NCBI RefSeq assembly: GCF_000712135.1
Contig: NZ_JOOE01000004.1
Coordinates: 250,501 to 314,500, forward strand
Direction of reading: 5' to 3'
Origin: Sphingomonas sp. UNC305MFCol5.2
GTDB taxonomy: Bacteria > Pseudomonadota > Alphaproteobacteria > Sphingomonadales > Sphingomonadaceae
Length of the DNA stretch: 64,000 nucleotides
Both the position numbers and the translations under genes were made by a program. Positions 1 through 11,577 of this stretch are shown here, piece by piece (the stretch's first letter is position 1; every line of letters begins with the position of its first letter). Below the pieces are notes generated by a model. That model saw only the letters and a list, made by a program, of their open reading frames with translations. It did not search any database and was not told the DNA's origin.

Positions 1-137
1 CAAGCGGTATCTTCCGGCGCTTCTCCGCCTGCCCTCAAGCGCCATTTTCCGCTGGGCTTTGGATTTCTCGCATGTGCATCGCGGAGAAGGGCGACCGAAG
101 CGGGACCATCATATATTGGTCTCGCGCTTCAAGATTA

Positions 138-1400
138 TCACCCGCCACGGACGGACGTCAGGCGCAACAGTCGCCCTTTGCTGTCATCTTCCAGCAGCCA
201 GAGCGCGCCGTCGGGGCCTGCCATGACGGCGCGTATGCGCGCGCCCATGTCCCAGCGCTCCGCTTCGCGGGCGGATGTGCCGGTGAAGGCGATCCGGATC
301 AGGGCCGTCGATGCGAGGCCTCCGACGAATGCGGAGCCCCGCCACTGCGGAAACATGTTTCCGCTGTAGAACGCCAGACCGGCGGGCGCGATGATCGGAT
401 CCCAGTAGAGAGCGGGTTCGTGGAAATCGGGGCGCGTTGCAGGTTTGGCGATCGGCGTGCCGTCGTAATTCTCGCCATAGGATACCAGCGGCCAGCCGTA
501 ATTGCTGCCAGGTTCGATCAAGTTGAGTTCGTCGCCGCCCTTTGGACCCATCTCGGTCTCCCACAGGCGCCCTTCGGGATCGAAGGCCAGGCCATAGGGG
601 TTGCGGTGGCCCGTCGACCAGGTCTCGGCGGGCGTCAGATTGGGGCCGGGCAGCGCCACCTTGCGCGCCTTGGCCTTTGCAGCCGCGCCGGTGTTCGCCG
701 GCGGGTCGATCACGCTGAGCGTAGTCGCACCGGTCTTGCCGGCGCCGGGATTGCCGGGCGCGGGCTTGCCATCGAGAGTGAGGCGCAGGATCTTGCCCAG
801 CGCCTGATCGGGATCCTGCGCCGGATCGAAGCGCTGGCGCTCTCCCGAGGTCAGAAACAGATATTTGCCATCGGGCGAGAAGGCGATGTAGCCGCCGAAC
901 TGCCCGCCCGCGCCGCGCGGAAGCTGGCGCCAGATCACCTTGAGGTCCTGCAGCACTGGCGTGCCGGCCGCCGTGCCGAGCGTTGCTCGGGCCAGCGCAA
1001 GCCCGTCGCCGCCCTCTCCCGGTTCGGAATAAGTGAGATACACCTGCCGGTCCTGCGCGAAGGCGGGGGAGGTGGCGACGAACAGCAGTCCCCCTTGCCC
1101 TTCATAATGGACTGTCGGCACGCCGCCGACTTCGGTCTTCGCTCCCGCCGGGCTGACCAGCCAGAGATGACCGGTCTTTTCGGTCACCAGCATCGTCTGA
1201 TCCGGCAGGAAGGCAAGCGCCCAGGGCATATCGAACGTTGCGACGGGCGTCGTCTTGAACGGCTTGTTCGTGGTCGGTTTCGCAGCACCGTAATTGACCG
1301 GCGGCGACGCCTTCTCCGTCTTTGGTGCGGGATCCGTGGCGGAAGGACCGCATCCAGCCAGAGAAAGCAGAACAAGACCGGTCAGGGAAGGACGCAACAT
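138..1400 (-). CDS. PQQ-dependent sugar dehydrogenase, lipoprotein
   Basis: 420 residues. The N-terminus is a lipoprotein signal with lipobox LAGC, so the mature protein should be anchored in the envelope facing the periplasm. The body is a beta-propeller of the soluble aldose/glucose dehydrogenase family (YliI/Asd type). Family motifs visible are MPWALAFLPD near the start, STGHRNPYGLAFDPEGRLW, GGDELNLI and GSNYGWP. By family the enzyme oxidises aldoses to lactones with PQQ and passes electrons to the respiratory chain; the exact sugar cannot be read from sequence. The ATG is preceded by AAGGA about 10 nt upstream. It is followed by gyrB on the same strand about 2.6 kb upstream, with no operon partner. 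A proline/lysine-rich linker of about 30 residues separates the lipid anchor from the propeller. Confidence 0.9.
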   Translation of the reverse strand: MLRPSLTGLVLLSLAGCGPSATDPAPKTEKASPPVNYGAAKPTTNKPFKTTPVATFDMPWALAFLPDQTMLVTEKTGHLWLVSPAGAKTEVGGVPTVHYEGQGGLLFVATSPAFAQDRQVYLTYSEPGEGGDGLALARATLGTAAGTPVLQDLKVIWRQLPRGAGGQFGGYIAFSPDGKYLFLTSGERQRFDPAQDPDQALGKILRLTLDGKPAPGNPGAGKTGATTLSVIDPPANTGAAAKAKARKVALPGPNLTPAETWSTGHRNPYGLAFDPEGRLWETEMGPKGGDELNLIEPGSNYGWPLVSYGENYDGTPIAKPATRPDFHEPALYWDPIIAPAGLAFYSGNMFPQWRGSAFVGGLASTALIRIAFTGTSAREAERWDMGARIRAVMAGPDGALWLLEDDSKGRLLRLTSVRGG

Positions 1401-1473
1401 CGAGGGTCTTTCCTTGAAAATCGCCGAAGCGTACCTTGAAATAACTGCGGATTTTATTGCAAATCTACTGACC

Positions 1474-4380
<2,907 letters not shown>

Positions 4381-5385
4381 ATGAAGCTGATCAGATATGC
4401 CGCGCTGTCAATCGTGACGGCGCCGTCATTTGTCGCGGCATTGGCGCTCATGGCCGCGCCGGCTCACGCCCAGGCCACCCGAACATGGGTTTCGGGCGTT
4501 GGCGACGACGTCAATCCATGCAGCCGGACCGCGCCGTGCAAGACATTCGCGGGCGCAATCTCCAAGACGGCTGATGGCGGTGAGATCGACTGCCTCGATC
4601 CGGGCGGCTTCGGCACATTGACCGTCACCAAGTCGATCACCGTCGATTGTACCGGAACCTTCGGCAGCACGCTCAATTCGGGCGGAATCAACGGATTCGT
4701 GATCAACGATTCGGCGACCGCTTCACCGGGCACGATTGAAGTGATCTTGCGGGGTCTCAGCATCGATGGCGCCGGGACGACGCCCGGCCTGAACGGTATC
4801 CGATTCGTTTCCGGCCGTTCGTTGTACGTCGAGAACGTCCTTATTCAGAACCAGCAAAGCGGCGCCGGCATCTCCTTCCAGCCGCAACAGACGGGCTCGG
4901 AGCTGAACGTCAACAATGTGACGATAACGGGTGGCAATAACGGTATCCTGATCCAGCCTACCGGCGCGGCGGGGAGCGCTGAGGTCGCCCTGAACAACGT
5001 CCGGGTTCAAAGAAATTCGGGAGTGGGGCTGAAAATCGACTCCACGGGAAATACCAACACAAGCGGCATCACCGTCGGCGTGGCGGACAGTCATTTCGAT
5101 ACGAACGGCGACGGTATTTCCGCGATCAATGCCGGGGGGACCAACCCGGTTGCGGTCATGATCGATAGGTCGACGCTCAATAACAACGCTGGCGCCGGGC
5201 TGATCGGCAACGGCAGCTCGATGATGATCCGGATGAAGAACAGCACCATCACCGGCAACGTCCTGGGCCTGATCGCATTCGGCGGTGCGGTGATAAGCAC
5301 CTATGGAAACAATAGCGTGATCGGTAACCCGACCAATGGCTTCCCCAATAACGGGTCGTTCACGAACGCTATCCCGGCCCAGTAA
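4381..5385 (+). CDS. secreted right-handed beta-helix protein
   Basis: 334 residues with a Sec signal peptide (MKLIRYAALSIV ... APAHAQA, cleavage after about residue 29). The mature start RTWVSGVGDDVNPCSRTAPC with CKTFAGAI, followed by many Asn/Gly/Ile/Val-rich turns (LNVNNVTITGGNNGI, MIRMKNSTITGNVLG), is the pattern of parallel beta-helix (pectate-lyase-like) proteins. Four Cys near the mature N-terminus could form disulphides. No catalytic Asp/Lys set of a polysaccharide lyase is recognisable, so an enzymatic role is not claimed; surface adhesion or glycan binding is possible. The ATG has a good Shine-Dalgarno (GGGGAGA). Base composition is visibly less GC-rich than the neighbours, with Asn AAC/AAT codons common. 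It stands alone, divergent from gyrB and convergent with recF. Confidence 0.75.
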   Translation: MKLIRYAALSIVTAPSFVAALALMAAPAHAQATRTWVSGVGDDVNPCSRTAPCKTFAGAISKTADGGEIDCLDPGGFGTLTVTKSITVDCTGTFGSTLNSGGINGFVINDSATASPGTIEVILRGLSIDGAGTTPGLNGIRFVSGRSLYVENVLIQNQQSGAGISFQPQQTGSELNVNNVTITGGNNGILIQPTGAAGSAEVALNNVRVQRNSGVGLKIDSTGNTNTSGITVGVADSHFDTNGDGISAINAGGTNPVAVMIDRSTLNNNAGAGLIGNGSSMMIRMKNSTITGNVLGLIAFGGAVISTYGNNSVIGNPTNGFPNNGSFTNAIPAQ

Positions 5386-5403
5386 CCGGGACCGGGGGAA
5401 CGC

Positions 5404-5434
5404 TTGCGGGGCAGCTTCCGGGGCTGTCCCGCAA
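5404..5434. terminator. hairpin between the beta-helix gene and recF
   Basis: 11-base arms 5404-5414 and 5424-5434 (TTGCGGGGCAG against CTGTCCCGCAA, one G-U pair) around a 9-base loop, 19 bases after the beta-helix stop and between convergent genes. There is no T-run, so Rho-independent termination is only a possibility. Confidence 0.45.
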
Positions 5435-5487
5435 CGTCCGCGTCATGGTCCTCTCAAGGAGCGTCCGGCCGATTTGCCGGATGTCGC

Positions 5488-6570
5488 TTATCGGGTCGCG
5501 GTGGGCCTTGGTTCTACTATCCCGTGGGCCACGCAATAGCGCGTCGCGGAGCCGGACACGGCGTCGAACAACGCGGGCTCGGTGCCGGTCATCCACACCT
5601 GGCCATTGCCGGCGAGCCGTTCGAACAAAGCCGCGCGACGCCCTGGGTCGAGGTGTGCGGCCACTTCGTCGAGCAGCAGGATCGGGGCTCGGCCCATCCG
5701 GTCGGCGACCAGCTCGGCATGGGCGAGGACGAGGCCGAGGAGGAGCGCCTTCTGCTCGCCGGTCGAGCAGAGATGCGCGGGCTGGTTCTTGCTGAGATGG
5801 GTGACGAGCAAATCGGCGCGGTGCGGTCCGGCGAGCGTGCGGCCGGCGGCGGCGTCGCGGCGGCGGCCCTCGCGCAGTTCGCGGGCGAGCGTCTGCGCCT
5901 CGCCTTCCCACCCTTCGATCGCGAGGCCGGCGCGGGCAAAGACGCCTTCGGGCTGGGCTGTCAGCCGTTCGGCCAGTGCGGTCACCGTGTCGCGGCGGGC
6001 GGTGTCGATCGCCGAGCCATGTTCCACCATACGCGCTTCGAGCGCCGACAGCCATTCGGGGTCGGCGGGGGCTTCGTCGGCGAGCAGGCGGTTGCGCTGG
6101 CGCATCGCGGCTTCGTAGCGCGTCGAGTGGTGGGCATGGCCGGGCGCGAGCGCGAGCGTCAACCGGTCGAGGAAGCGGCGGCGTTCGCCCGGCCCTTCGA
6201 CGAACAGGCGGTCCATCGCGGGCGTGAGCCACAGCATCGTCACCCATTCTGCGAGTGCGGCGGCCGCCGCGCCCGCACCGTTGATCCGCACCAGTCGGCG
6301 CTCGGGGGCGTCAGGTTGCGTGCCGGTGCCGATCTCGACATCGCCCAGCATCGCCGCGACGCCGAAGCCGCCGGTCGCGCCTTGCCGCACCATCTCCGAC
6401 AGCGGTGCGCGCCGGAGCCCGCGGCCGGGTGCGAGCAGCGACAGCGCCTCCAGCACATTGGTCTTGCCCGCGCCGTTTTCGCCGGTGAGCACGACGAAGC
6501 CCGCTCCCGGCGCGAGGACGGCGTCGCGATGATTGCGGAAATCGGTTAGAACAAGTCGCGTGACGGCCAT
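5488..6570 (-). CDS. recF: DNA replication and repair protein RecF
   Basis: 360 residues. SMC-like ATPase that helps load RecA at gaps with RecO and RecR. Walker A is [13 protein letters not shown] near residue 35 and Walker B is [11 protein letters not shown] near residue 300, with the preceding signature [16 protein letters not shown]. The start giving [17 protein letters not shown] is the conserved RecF N-terminus; the open frame extends 48 codons further without family resemblance. It is on the same strand as dnaN upstream and gyrB downstream, but both neighbours are separated by unrelated genes. It ends convergently with the beta-helix gene. Confidence 0.95.
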   Translation of the reverse strand: MAVTRLVLTDFRNHRDAVLAPGAGFVVLTGENGAGKTNVLEALSLLAPGRGLRRAPLSEMVRQGATGGFGVAAMLGDVEIGTGTQPDAPERRLVRINGAGAAAAALAEWVTMLWLTPAMDRLFVEGPGERRRFLDRLTLALAPGHAHHSTRYEAAMRQRNRLLADEAPADPEWLSALEARMVEHGSAIDTARRDTVTALAERLTAQPEGVFARAGLAIEGWEGEAQTLARELREGRRRDAAAGRTLAGPHRADLLVTHLSKNQPAHLCSTGEQKALLLGLVLAHAELVADRMGRAPILLLDEVAAHLDPGRRAALFERLAGNGQVWMTGTEPALFDAVSGSATRYCVAHGIVEPRPTATR

Positions 6571-6640
6571 TTGATCGTTCTCTAGCGCAGCCACTTGCCG
6601 CCGGACAGCGCTTCGCCGATGTAGGCGCAAAGGAGACATC

Positions 6641-7444
6641 ATGATCCGTATCTGCATCGCCGCCGTCGCGGCGCTCGCTCTCGCCGCTTGTTCGAAGGCG
6701 CCCGAAGACACCACTGCCCGCTACACGCTGGGCGGCGGCGTGGGGTCGATCACCGTCCAGGCCGCCGCCAATGGCGACGCGCGGGTCGAGAGCGGCCAGC
6801 AAGTGCTCGTCCGCAACGGCGGTACCGAATATCTCGTGCTGACCGACAGCAAGGGCAAGTTCGCGGCGAAGGTCCCCGATTTCATCGCGGTGATGGGCGA
6901 GATGATGCGCGAAGGCGGGATGAAGCCTACCGGGCTGGGACCCCAGAGCGACTATGAGCTGATCAAGAAAGGCACCGAGACCGTCGCCGGCATTGCGGGC
7001 GATGTGTGGAACGTGCGCGCGAAGCCGGCCAAGGACGCCAAGGCCGGCCCGCCGACCGAGACGATCGAAGCGGTGGTCAGCAGCGATCCGGCGCTTGCCG
7101 GAATCGGCAAGGCGCTGTCGATGCAGACGCGGCTCGGCACCGCGGGCATGCAGCAGGTCCAGGGCGGGCAGGGCAATCTCGAGAAGCGCGTCGAGGAGAT
7201 GCTCGACAAGGGCATGGTGCTGCGCTTCGGTGACGCGCTCAAGCTCGACAAGATCGAGAAGGCGCCGATCGACGCCAAGACCTTCGCGCTGCCGGCGGTA
7301 ATCGACAAGACGGCGCTCAAGGCGCGGCTCACTGCCGAACGCGATCGCGCCCGTGCCGCATCGGTGTCGCCGGGGGCAGTGCCGGTCGATCCGGCCGCGC
7401 CGCCGGTCAAGTCCGTGCCCGCTCCAACGACCAAGACGCAGTGA
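6641..7444 (+). CDS. lipoprotein, first of a paralogous coupled pair
   Basis: 267 residues. Signal peptide with lipobox LAAC at residues 13-16 ([19 protein letters not shown]) indicates a lipid-anchored periplasmic or outer-membrane protein. No known domain recognised. The C-terminus is Pro/Ala-rich. A GGAG Shine-Dalgarno precedes the ATG. Its TGA overlaps the ATG of the next gene by one base (TGATG), implying translational coupling. The two products are paralogous: [12 protein letters not shown] here matches VVSADPQLAPVG there, and DKGMVLRFG matches AKGTVLRLA, in the same order and spacing. Function is unknown. Confidence 0.75.
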   Translation: MIRICIAAVAALALAACSKAPEDTTARYTLGGGVGSITVQAAANGDARVESGQQVLVRNGGTEYLVLTDSKGKFAAKVPDFIAVMGEMMREGGMKPTGLGPQSDYELIKKGTETVAGIAGDVWNVRAKPAKDAKAGPPTETIEAVVSSDPALAGIGKALSMQTRLGTAGMQQVQGGQGNLEKRVEEMLDKGMVLRFGDALKLDKIEKAPIDAKTFALPAVIDKTALKARLTAERDRARAASVSPGAVPVDPAAPPVKSVPAPTTKTQ

Positions 7445-8142
7445 TGCGCCGGGCATCCGTTCTTGGATTCGCGCTTGCGATGGCGCCGCTGCCCGCAGCG
7501 GCCGACGTCACCGCGACCTATTCGATCGGCAAGGCGCAGCTCACGGTCGAGGTCGACGATAGCGGCGATTATCGTGCCGAAGTGCCAGGCGCGTTCGCGC
7601 TGGTCCGCCGCGGCGGCGACGAATTCATCATGATCACGCACGATGGCAAGGTGAGTGCTACGCGCAGCGACGTGTTCTTTGCGCTTCTCAAGACGAAGGC
7701 GGCGAAGAACGCTCCGACCGGCGGCCCCGGCGCAACCACGCGTTTCGTCACGACGCAAGGAAAGGACGAAGTCGTGGCCGGCCGCAAGGGCAGCAACTGG
7801 CAAATCGCGCCGGAGGCGCAGGGGCCCGCTGCGCTGGTGCTGGTGGTGAGCGCCGACCCGCAACTCGCGCCGGTCGGCGGTGTGTTCCAGAGCGGTATCG
7901 CGCGTGCGCTCGATGGGTTCGCGCCGTTCTTCGGGAACAATATGAGCTTCCGCGACCAGATCGTTGCCGTATTCGCCAAGGGGACGGTGCTGCGCCTCGC
8001 CGGCCCCGAGAACATCGTGCTACAAAATGTGAGCGGCAACGAGATCGACGCCGGCCGTTTCGCGAGTCCCACGGAATTGCTCGACTCGGCGGCGTTCGAT
8101 GCAGCGCTCAGCGAACCGGCGCAGCCGGCCGCCAGGCCCTGA
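7444..8142 (+). CDS. exported protein, second of the paralogous pair
   Basis: 232 residues with a Sec signal ([22 protein letters not shown]) and no lipobox, so probably a soluble periplasmic partner of the lipoprotein encoded just upstream. The chosen ATG overlaps the upstream stop in TGATG; a GTG three bases earlier is the only alternative nearby. Sequence parallels with the upstream gene run along most of the length (TVEVDDSGDY, VRRGGDEFIMITHDGKVSA, VVSADPQLAPVG, KGTVLRLA), pointing to an old tandem duplication in which one copy kept the lipid anchor. No enzymatic motif was seen. It ends three bases before the convergent Coq4-like gene. Confidence 0.72.
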   Translation: MRRASVLGFALAMAPLPAAADVTATYSIGKAQLTVEVDDSGDYRAEVPGAFALVRRGGDEFIMITHDGKVSATRSDVFFALLKTKAAKNAPTGGPGATTRFVTTQGKDEVVAGRKGSNWQIAPEAQGPAALVLVVSADPQLAPVGGVFQSGIARALDGFAPFFGNNMSFRDQIVAVFAKGTVLRLAGPENIVLQNVSGNEIDAGRFASPTELLDSAAFDAALSEPAQPAARP

Positions 8143-8145
8143 GGC

Positions 8146-8907
8146 TCAGATCCCGGTGAGCCCCGCTTCGGCAAGACTGGCCTGCGCGATACGATAGGCC
8201 TTTGGCGGGGTGATGTTCAGCCGCTCCCGGACCACGTCGATCGGCTCGGCGAGCAGTGCCTCATAATCCTCACCATGGAGCCAGCCGGCCCGCTTGCCGT
8301 GGCGATAACCCTCGATCACCGCCCGGAGGAAATCGAGCTTTCCGGTGATGCGAATGCTCTTGAGCGCGGCGCCGGCGGCGATGAACGCCCAGCCGAGCCC
8401 GCCGGTCTGCGCGTAGGAGAAGGCGACGAGGCACGCCTCGCCGAGATGTTCGTCGGCCTTGTAGCCGGTGAGGACGTGCCAGAGATCGTGGATGTCGCGT
8501 TCGCGGCGGCCCATCCAGGCATAGGGATGTTCGATCTCCAGCGCGTCGGCACCGATCGCGTTCATGCTGACTTCCGCCAGTCCCTTGGCGGAATAGCCGG
8601 TGGCGTCGAGAAAGGCGCGATAGGCGGCACCCACGGTGCCCTCGGCGAAGCCGTCGATCCATCTACGATCCGTCAGCCGCTCGGCCAGCTCGAGCCGCCG
8701 ATACGCGAGCTTGCCGCCGCCGGGAACGGTGAGCAGCCTGCGGTAGTTCTTCTGAGTCACGTCGCCGTTCAGCGCGCGCATGATGCGGAACACCTGCTCG
8801 GTATCGTCGCCGTTCGACAGCAGCCGGCGCAATGCCGAGAGCGCAGTGCCCCATTCGCGCTTCATCGGGATGCCGGGATTGAAGGGCTCGGGTGCCTGGG
8901 TCGCCAT
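8146..8907 (-). CDS. Coq4-family ubiquinone biosynthesis protein
   Basis: 253 residues. The conserved metal-binding signature HDLWHVLTGYKADEHLGE is near residue 140, followed by the helical C-terminal half typical of Coq4. In eukaryotes Coq4 is needed for ubiquinone synthesis, and bacterial homologues are thought to act in the same pathway; ring C1 modification has been proposed for the family. Spacing between the second His and the Glu is 12 residues, one more than in the mitochondrial motif as I recall it. The ATG at 8907 is preferred over an in-frame TTG five codons upstream because AGGCGG lies just before it. It is transcribed towards the paralogous envelope pair and has no operon partner. 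Confidence 0.85.
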   Translation of the reverse strand: MATQAPEPFNPGIPMKREWGTALSALRRLLSNGDDTEQVFRIMRALNGDVTQKNYRRLLTVPGGGKLAYRRLELAERLTDRRWIDGFAEGTVGAAYRAFLDATGYSAKGLAEVSMNAIGADALEIEHPYAWMGRRERDIHDLWHVLTGYKADEHLGEACLVAFSYAQTGGLGWAFIAAGAALKSIRITGKLDFLRAVIEGYRHGKRAGWLHGEDYEALLAEPIDVVRERLNITPPKAYRIAQASLAEAGLTGI

Positions 8908-9004
8908 GATCCGCCTGCTCAACTACTGACAACAGTGTAAATAGCAAACATTGCCGGAAAGTTCAATTCGGTCCATCCTGTTTGGCGAGCAGGGAGAGAA
9001 ACAA

Positions 9005-9349
9005 ATGCGAAGCCGGATCGTACCCGCCGCGTTTTTCGGCCTGCTGCTCGCGGCTTGCGGCCCGAAAACGCCCGAACAGGCCCAGATCGACGATATCCAG
9101 CAGGCTGCCGAGGCGGAGGCCGATGCGATCAAGTCCGCCTCCGGGAACGAAGCCGCCGCGATCCGCACCGAAGCCGACACCATCGCCGGCCAGGCCGAGA
9201 TCGCCAACGGCTTCGATGCCGAGCGGCTCGAGACCCGTGCTGAGGCGCTGCGCAAGGAAGCGCGGATCGTCGAGCGTCATGCCGATGCGCGGATTCGCGC
9301 AGTGCGCGATCGCGCGCGTGCCGACGTGAGTGCCCTCAAGGCACAGTGA
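9005..9349 (+). CDS. small lipoprotein with coiled-coil body
   Basis: 114 residues. The lipobox LAAC ends a short signal (MRSRIVPAAFFGLLLAACG). The mature part is almost entirely charged/Ala helix (EAEADAIKSASGNEAAAIRTEAD and a repeat-like ERLETRAEALRKEARIVERH), predicted to be a long coiled coil. A strong AGGGAGAG Shine-Dalgarno supports the start over an upstream ATG at 8951. No family recognised; a structural envelope or periplasmic spacer role is plausible but unproven. It ends five bases from the convergent 53-residue ORF. Confidence 0.7.
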   Translation: MRSRIVPAAFFGLLLAACGPKTPEQAQIDDIQQAAEAEADAIKSASGNEAAAIRTEADTIAGQAEIANGFDAERLETRAEALRKEARIVERHADARIRAVRDRARADVSALKAQ

Positions 9350-9354
9350 AGATA

Positions 9355-9516
9355 TTACTGGAGCAGCCGCTTGCGGACTTCGGCGCGGCGCTGGAAAATC
9401 GACGCCATTTCGAGGTGGAGTGCCCGCTCGCGGGCATTGGCCGCACGTTCGGCCCGCTCGCGTTCTTCGCGCGCGCGCCGGTCGTTGAACGACACCAGAG
9501 CTTCGAGTCCGTGCAT
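9355..9516 (-). CDS. small helical protein, 53 residues
   Basis: Short frame MHGLEALVSFNDRRAREERE ... ending EVRKRLLQ, rich in Arg/Glu/Ala and predicted as a single long helix. Codon use is strongly GC-biased at third positions, like neighbouring genes, and the frame fills the space between the convergent lipoprotein and dnaN, which favours a real gene. There is no clear Shine-Dalgarno. A perfect 10-base palindrome (ACAACGTTGT, 9518-9527) lies directly upstream of its ATG. No known family is recognised; DNA or RNA binding cannot be claimed beyond the basic composition. Confidence 0.55.
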   Translation of the reverse strand: MHGLEALVSFNDRRAREERERAERAANARERALHLEMASIFQRRAEVRKRLLQ

Positions 9517-9609
9517 GACAACGTTGTAGCACGGCGGGTGAAAACAAACCCCTACGTATTGATGCGACTCGCGGAAATACGTGGATAACTCGCTTCGATT
9601 CGTCGCGAT

Positions 9610-10722
9610 TCAGACACGCATCGGCATCAGCACGTAGAGCGCCGGTGCGGCGTCATTTTCGCGGATCAGCGTCGGTGCCGCGGCGTCGGCGAGATGGACC
9701 TCGACGAGATCGCCTTCGATCTGCGCGAGGATGTCCATCAGGTAGCGGCTGTTGAAGCCGATCTCGAACGCCATCGCGGCATATTCGCCCGGCACCTCTT
9801 CCGCGGCCGCGCCGTTCTCGGGGCTGGTGACCGAGAGGATGATCTTGTCGCGATCGAGCGCCATCTTCACGGCGCGGGTCTTCTCGGTGGCGATCGTCGA
9901 GACGCGATCGACGCCCTGCATGAAGCTTTTCGGGTCGATCTTGAGGATCTTGTCGTTCGCGGTCGGGATGACGCGGCTGTAATCGGGGAAGGTGCCGTCG
10001 ATCAGCTTCGAGGTGAGGATCGCCTGACCGAGATCGAAGCGGATCTTCGAGCCGGAGAGCGACACGCCGACCGAGCCGTCGACTTCGTCGAGCAGCTTCC
10101 GCAGCTCGGCGACGCACTTACGCGGCACGATCACGTCGGGCATGCCGTCGGCGCCGTCGGGGCGCGCCACGGTGACGCGCGCGAGGCGATGGCCGTCGGT
10201 GGCGGCGGCGCGCAGCAGCGGCTGGGCGTCGTCGGTGACGTGGAGGAAGATGCCGTTCAGATAATAACGCGTCTCTTCGGTCGAGATCGCGAAGCGGGTC
10301 TTGTCGATGATCTGCTTGAGCGTCTCGGCGGGGAGTTCGAACGTCGTCGGCAGCTCGCCTTCGGCGATCATCGGGAAATCGTCGCGCGGCAGCGTCGCGA
10401 GCGTGAACTTGGCGCGGCCGGCATTGACGGTGATCCGGCCCTCGGCTGCGGCGAGCTCGACCTGCGAGCCTTCCGGAAGCTTCCGCACGATGTCGAACAG
10501 GGTGTGCGCCGAGACGGTGATCGCGCCCGGCTGGTCGACCGCGGCGGCGATCGTCTCGTCGATCTGCAAGTCGAGATCGGTCGCCATCAGACGCATCGTC
10601 CCGCCGGCCTGCGCCTCGATCAGCACGTTGGAAAGGATCGGGATCGTGTTGCGCCGCTCGACCACCGACTGGACGTGGCTGAGGCCCCTCAACAGAGTTG
10701 CGCGTTCGATCGTCGCCTTCAT
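9610..10722 (-). CDS. dnaN: DNA polymerase III sliding clamp beta subunit
   Basis: 370 residues, the usual size of the bacterial clamp. The dimeric ring tethers DNA polymerase III to DNA. Recognisable stretches are the N-terminal MKATIERATLLRGLSHVQSV, VVERRNTIPILSNVLIEA, the middle domain AISTEETRYYLNGI and TDGHRLAR, and the C-terminal YVLMPMRV, the conserved clamp end that contributes to the partner-binding pocket. The ATG start follows a GTG codon; a GGGGG tract lies about 10 nt upstream. dnaA is not adjacent in this window. Confidence 0.97.
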   Translation of the reverse strand: MKATIERATLLRGLSHVQSVVERRNTIPILSNVLIEAQAGGTMRLMATDLDLQIDETIAAAVDQPGAITVSAHTLFDIVRKLPEGSQVELAAAEGRITVNAGRAKFTLATLPRDDFPMIAEGELPTTFELPAETLKQIIDKTRFAISTEETRYYLNGIFLHVTDDAQPLLRAAATDGHRLARVTVARPDGADGMPDVIVPRKCVAELRKLLDEVDGSVGVSLSGSKIRFDLGQAILTSKLIDGTFPDYSRVIPTANDKILKIDPKSFMQGVDRVSTIATEKTRAVKMALDRDKIILSVTSPENGAAAEEVPGEYAAMAFEIGFNSRYLMDILAQIEGDLVEVHLADAAAPTLIRENDAAPALYVLMPMRV

Positions 10723-10775
10723 CACTCAAAACCCCCGGTGCCGCGCTCGAATCCGGGCGCTGACGATTGGCTCGG

Positions 10776-10781
10776 ATATAG
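10776..10781 (-). promoter_or_regulatory. possible -10 box of dnaN
   Basis: CTATAT on the minus strand, 54 bases upstream of the dnaN start and just downstream of the barrel gene terminator. The -35 region is not clear. Inference from position and match to the consensus. Confidence 0.3.
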
Positions 10782-10792
10782 TGTCTAACGGC

Positions 10793-10821
10793 AAAAAGGG
10801 CCGGGGCAAGCGCCCCGACCC
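10793..10821 (-). terminator. intrinsic terminator of the first barrel gene
   Basis: On the minus strand a GC stem (GGGTCGGGGC with GCCCCGGCCC, one mismatch, 4-base loop) is followed directly by five T. It lies 34 bases after the barrel gene stop and before the dnaN promoter region. A second hairpin (8-base arms CACACCAA/TTGGTGTG, 10830-10847) sits between it and the stop codon. Confidence 0.75.
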
Positions 10822-10854
10822 TCCTTTTGCACACCAAAATTGGTGTGGGCGGCT

Positions 10855-11508
10855 TCAGAAGCGGAAGCCGACGCCTGCGACGATCTGGTGACGATCGGTA
10901 TCGACGTCGAACGTGTCGGTCACCGCGCCGTTGGCGAACTGGAAATCCGCCTTGGTGTAGTTCGAGTAGCGATACTCGAGCTTGGCATAGGTGTTGCTGC
11001 TGAGCGACTTCTCGACGCCCGCGCCGACGCGCCAGCCGTCGAGCTGGAAATTCTCGTCGGTCGTGGCGGTGCCATTGTCGGCGGTCACGTCCAGCCGGGC
11101 GTTGGTGTAGCCGCCCTTGGCATAGAGCAAGGTGCCGGTGCCGACCGGAACGCCGACACGCGCGCCGACATAGATGTCGCGGCCGGCCTTGACGCGGCCA
11201 TAGCCGAAGAAGTTGGGATCGCTGGTGTCGGTGGTGACCTTGGCGGTCGAACCACTGAGCTCGCCCTCGACGCCGACCACGACGCCGCCAAGCGGCAGAT
11301 CATAACCGGCCTCGACGCCGTAAAGGGCGCCCTCGATGCTCTGATCGTCGCCACGGATTCGCGAATCCTCGCTGCTGCCGGGACGAACGATGTCGAGTCC
11401 GCCGACCACGCCGACGCGGAAGCCGCCGGGGGCCGCATCCTGTGCGAAGGCAGGGGCGGCCAGCGCCGACGAGGCGACGAGGGCGGCGACGAATACAAGC
11501 TTACGCAT
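10855..11508 (-). CDS. outer-membrane beta-barrel protein, opacity/porin-like
   Basis: 217 residues. Signal peptide MRKLVFVAALVASSALAAPAFAQ, then alternating strands with aromatic belts (FRVGVVGGLDIV, LYGVEAGYDLPLGGVVVGVEGELSGS, AKLEYRYSNYTKAD) and the C-terminal HQIVAGVGFRF ending in Phe, the signal for BAM-dependent insertion. This is the OmpA-like/opacity eight-strand barrel fold seen in many alphaproteobacterial surface proteins. It has a strong AAGGAG Shine-Dalgarno. It is clearly paralogous to the next gene on the same strand, sharing the signal, the ERHQ/DRHQ plus G-V-G-F/VRF end and the internal YAKGGY motif. Precise role unknown. Confidence 0.85.
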   Translation of the reverse strand: MRKLVFVAALVASSALAAPAFAQDAAPGGFRVGVVGGLDIVRPGSSEDSRIRGDDQSIEGALYGVEAGYDLPLGGVVVGVEGELSGSTAKVTTDTSDPNFFGYGRVKAGRDIYVGARVGVPVGTGTLLYAKGGYTNARLDVTADNGTATTDENFQLDGWRVGAGVEKSLSSNTYAKLEYRYSNYTKADFQFANGAVTDTFDVDTDRHQIVAGVGFRF

Positions 11509-11577
11509 AACTACTCCTTGGGTACTGGCCCGCCTTGTTCGAGCGGGCCGGGCCATAACTGGGGAGCCGAGTCCGCA

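Noticed and set aside
9552..9584. Hairpin downstream of dnaN (nine-base arms, 15-base loop)
   Set aside because: Contains a G-U pair and a long loop without a T-run; too weak to call a terminator.
9580..9588. CGTGGATAA resembling a DnaA box near dnaN
   Set aside because: A single match with one mismatch; no cluster of boxes and no AT-rich unwinding region, so an origin is not supported.
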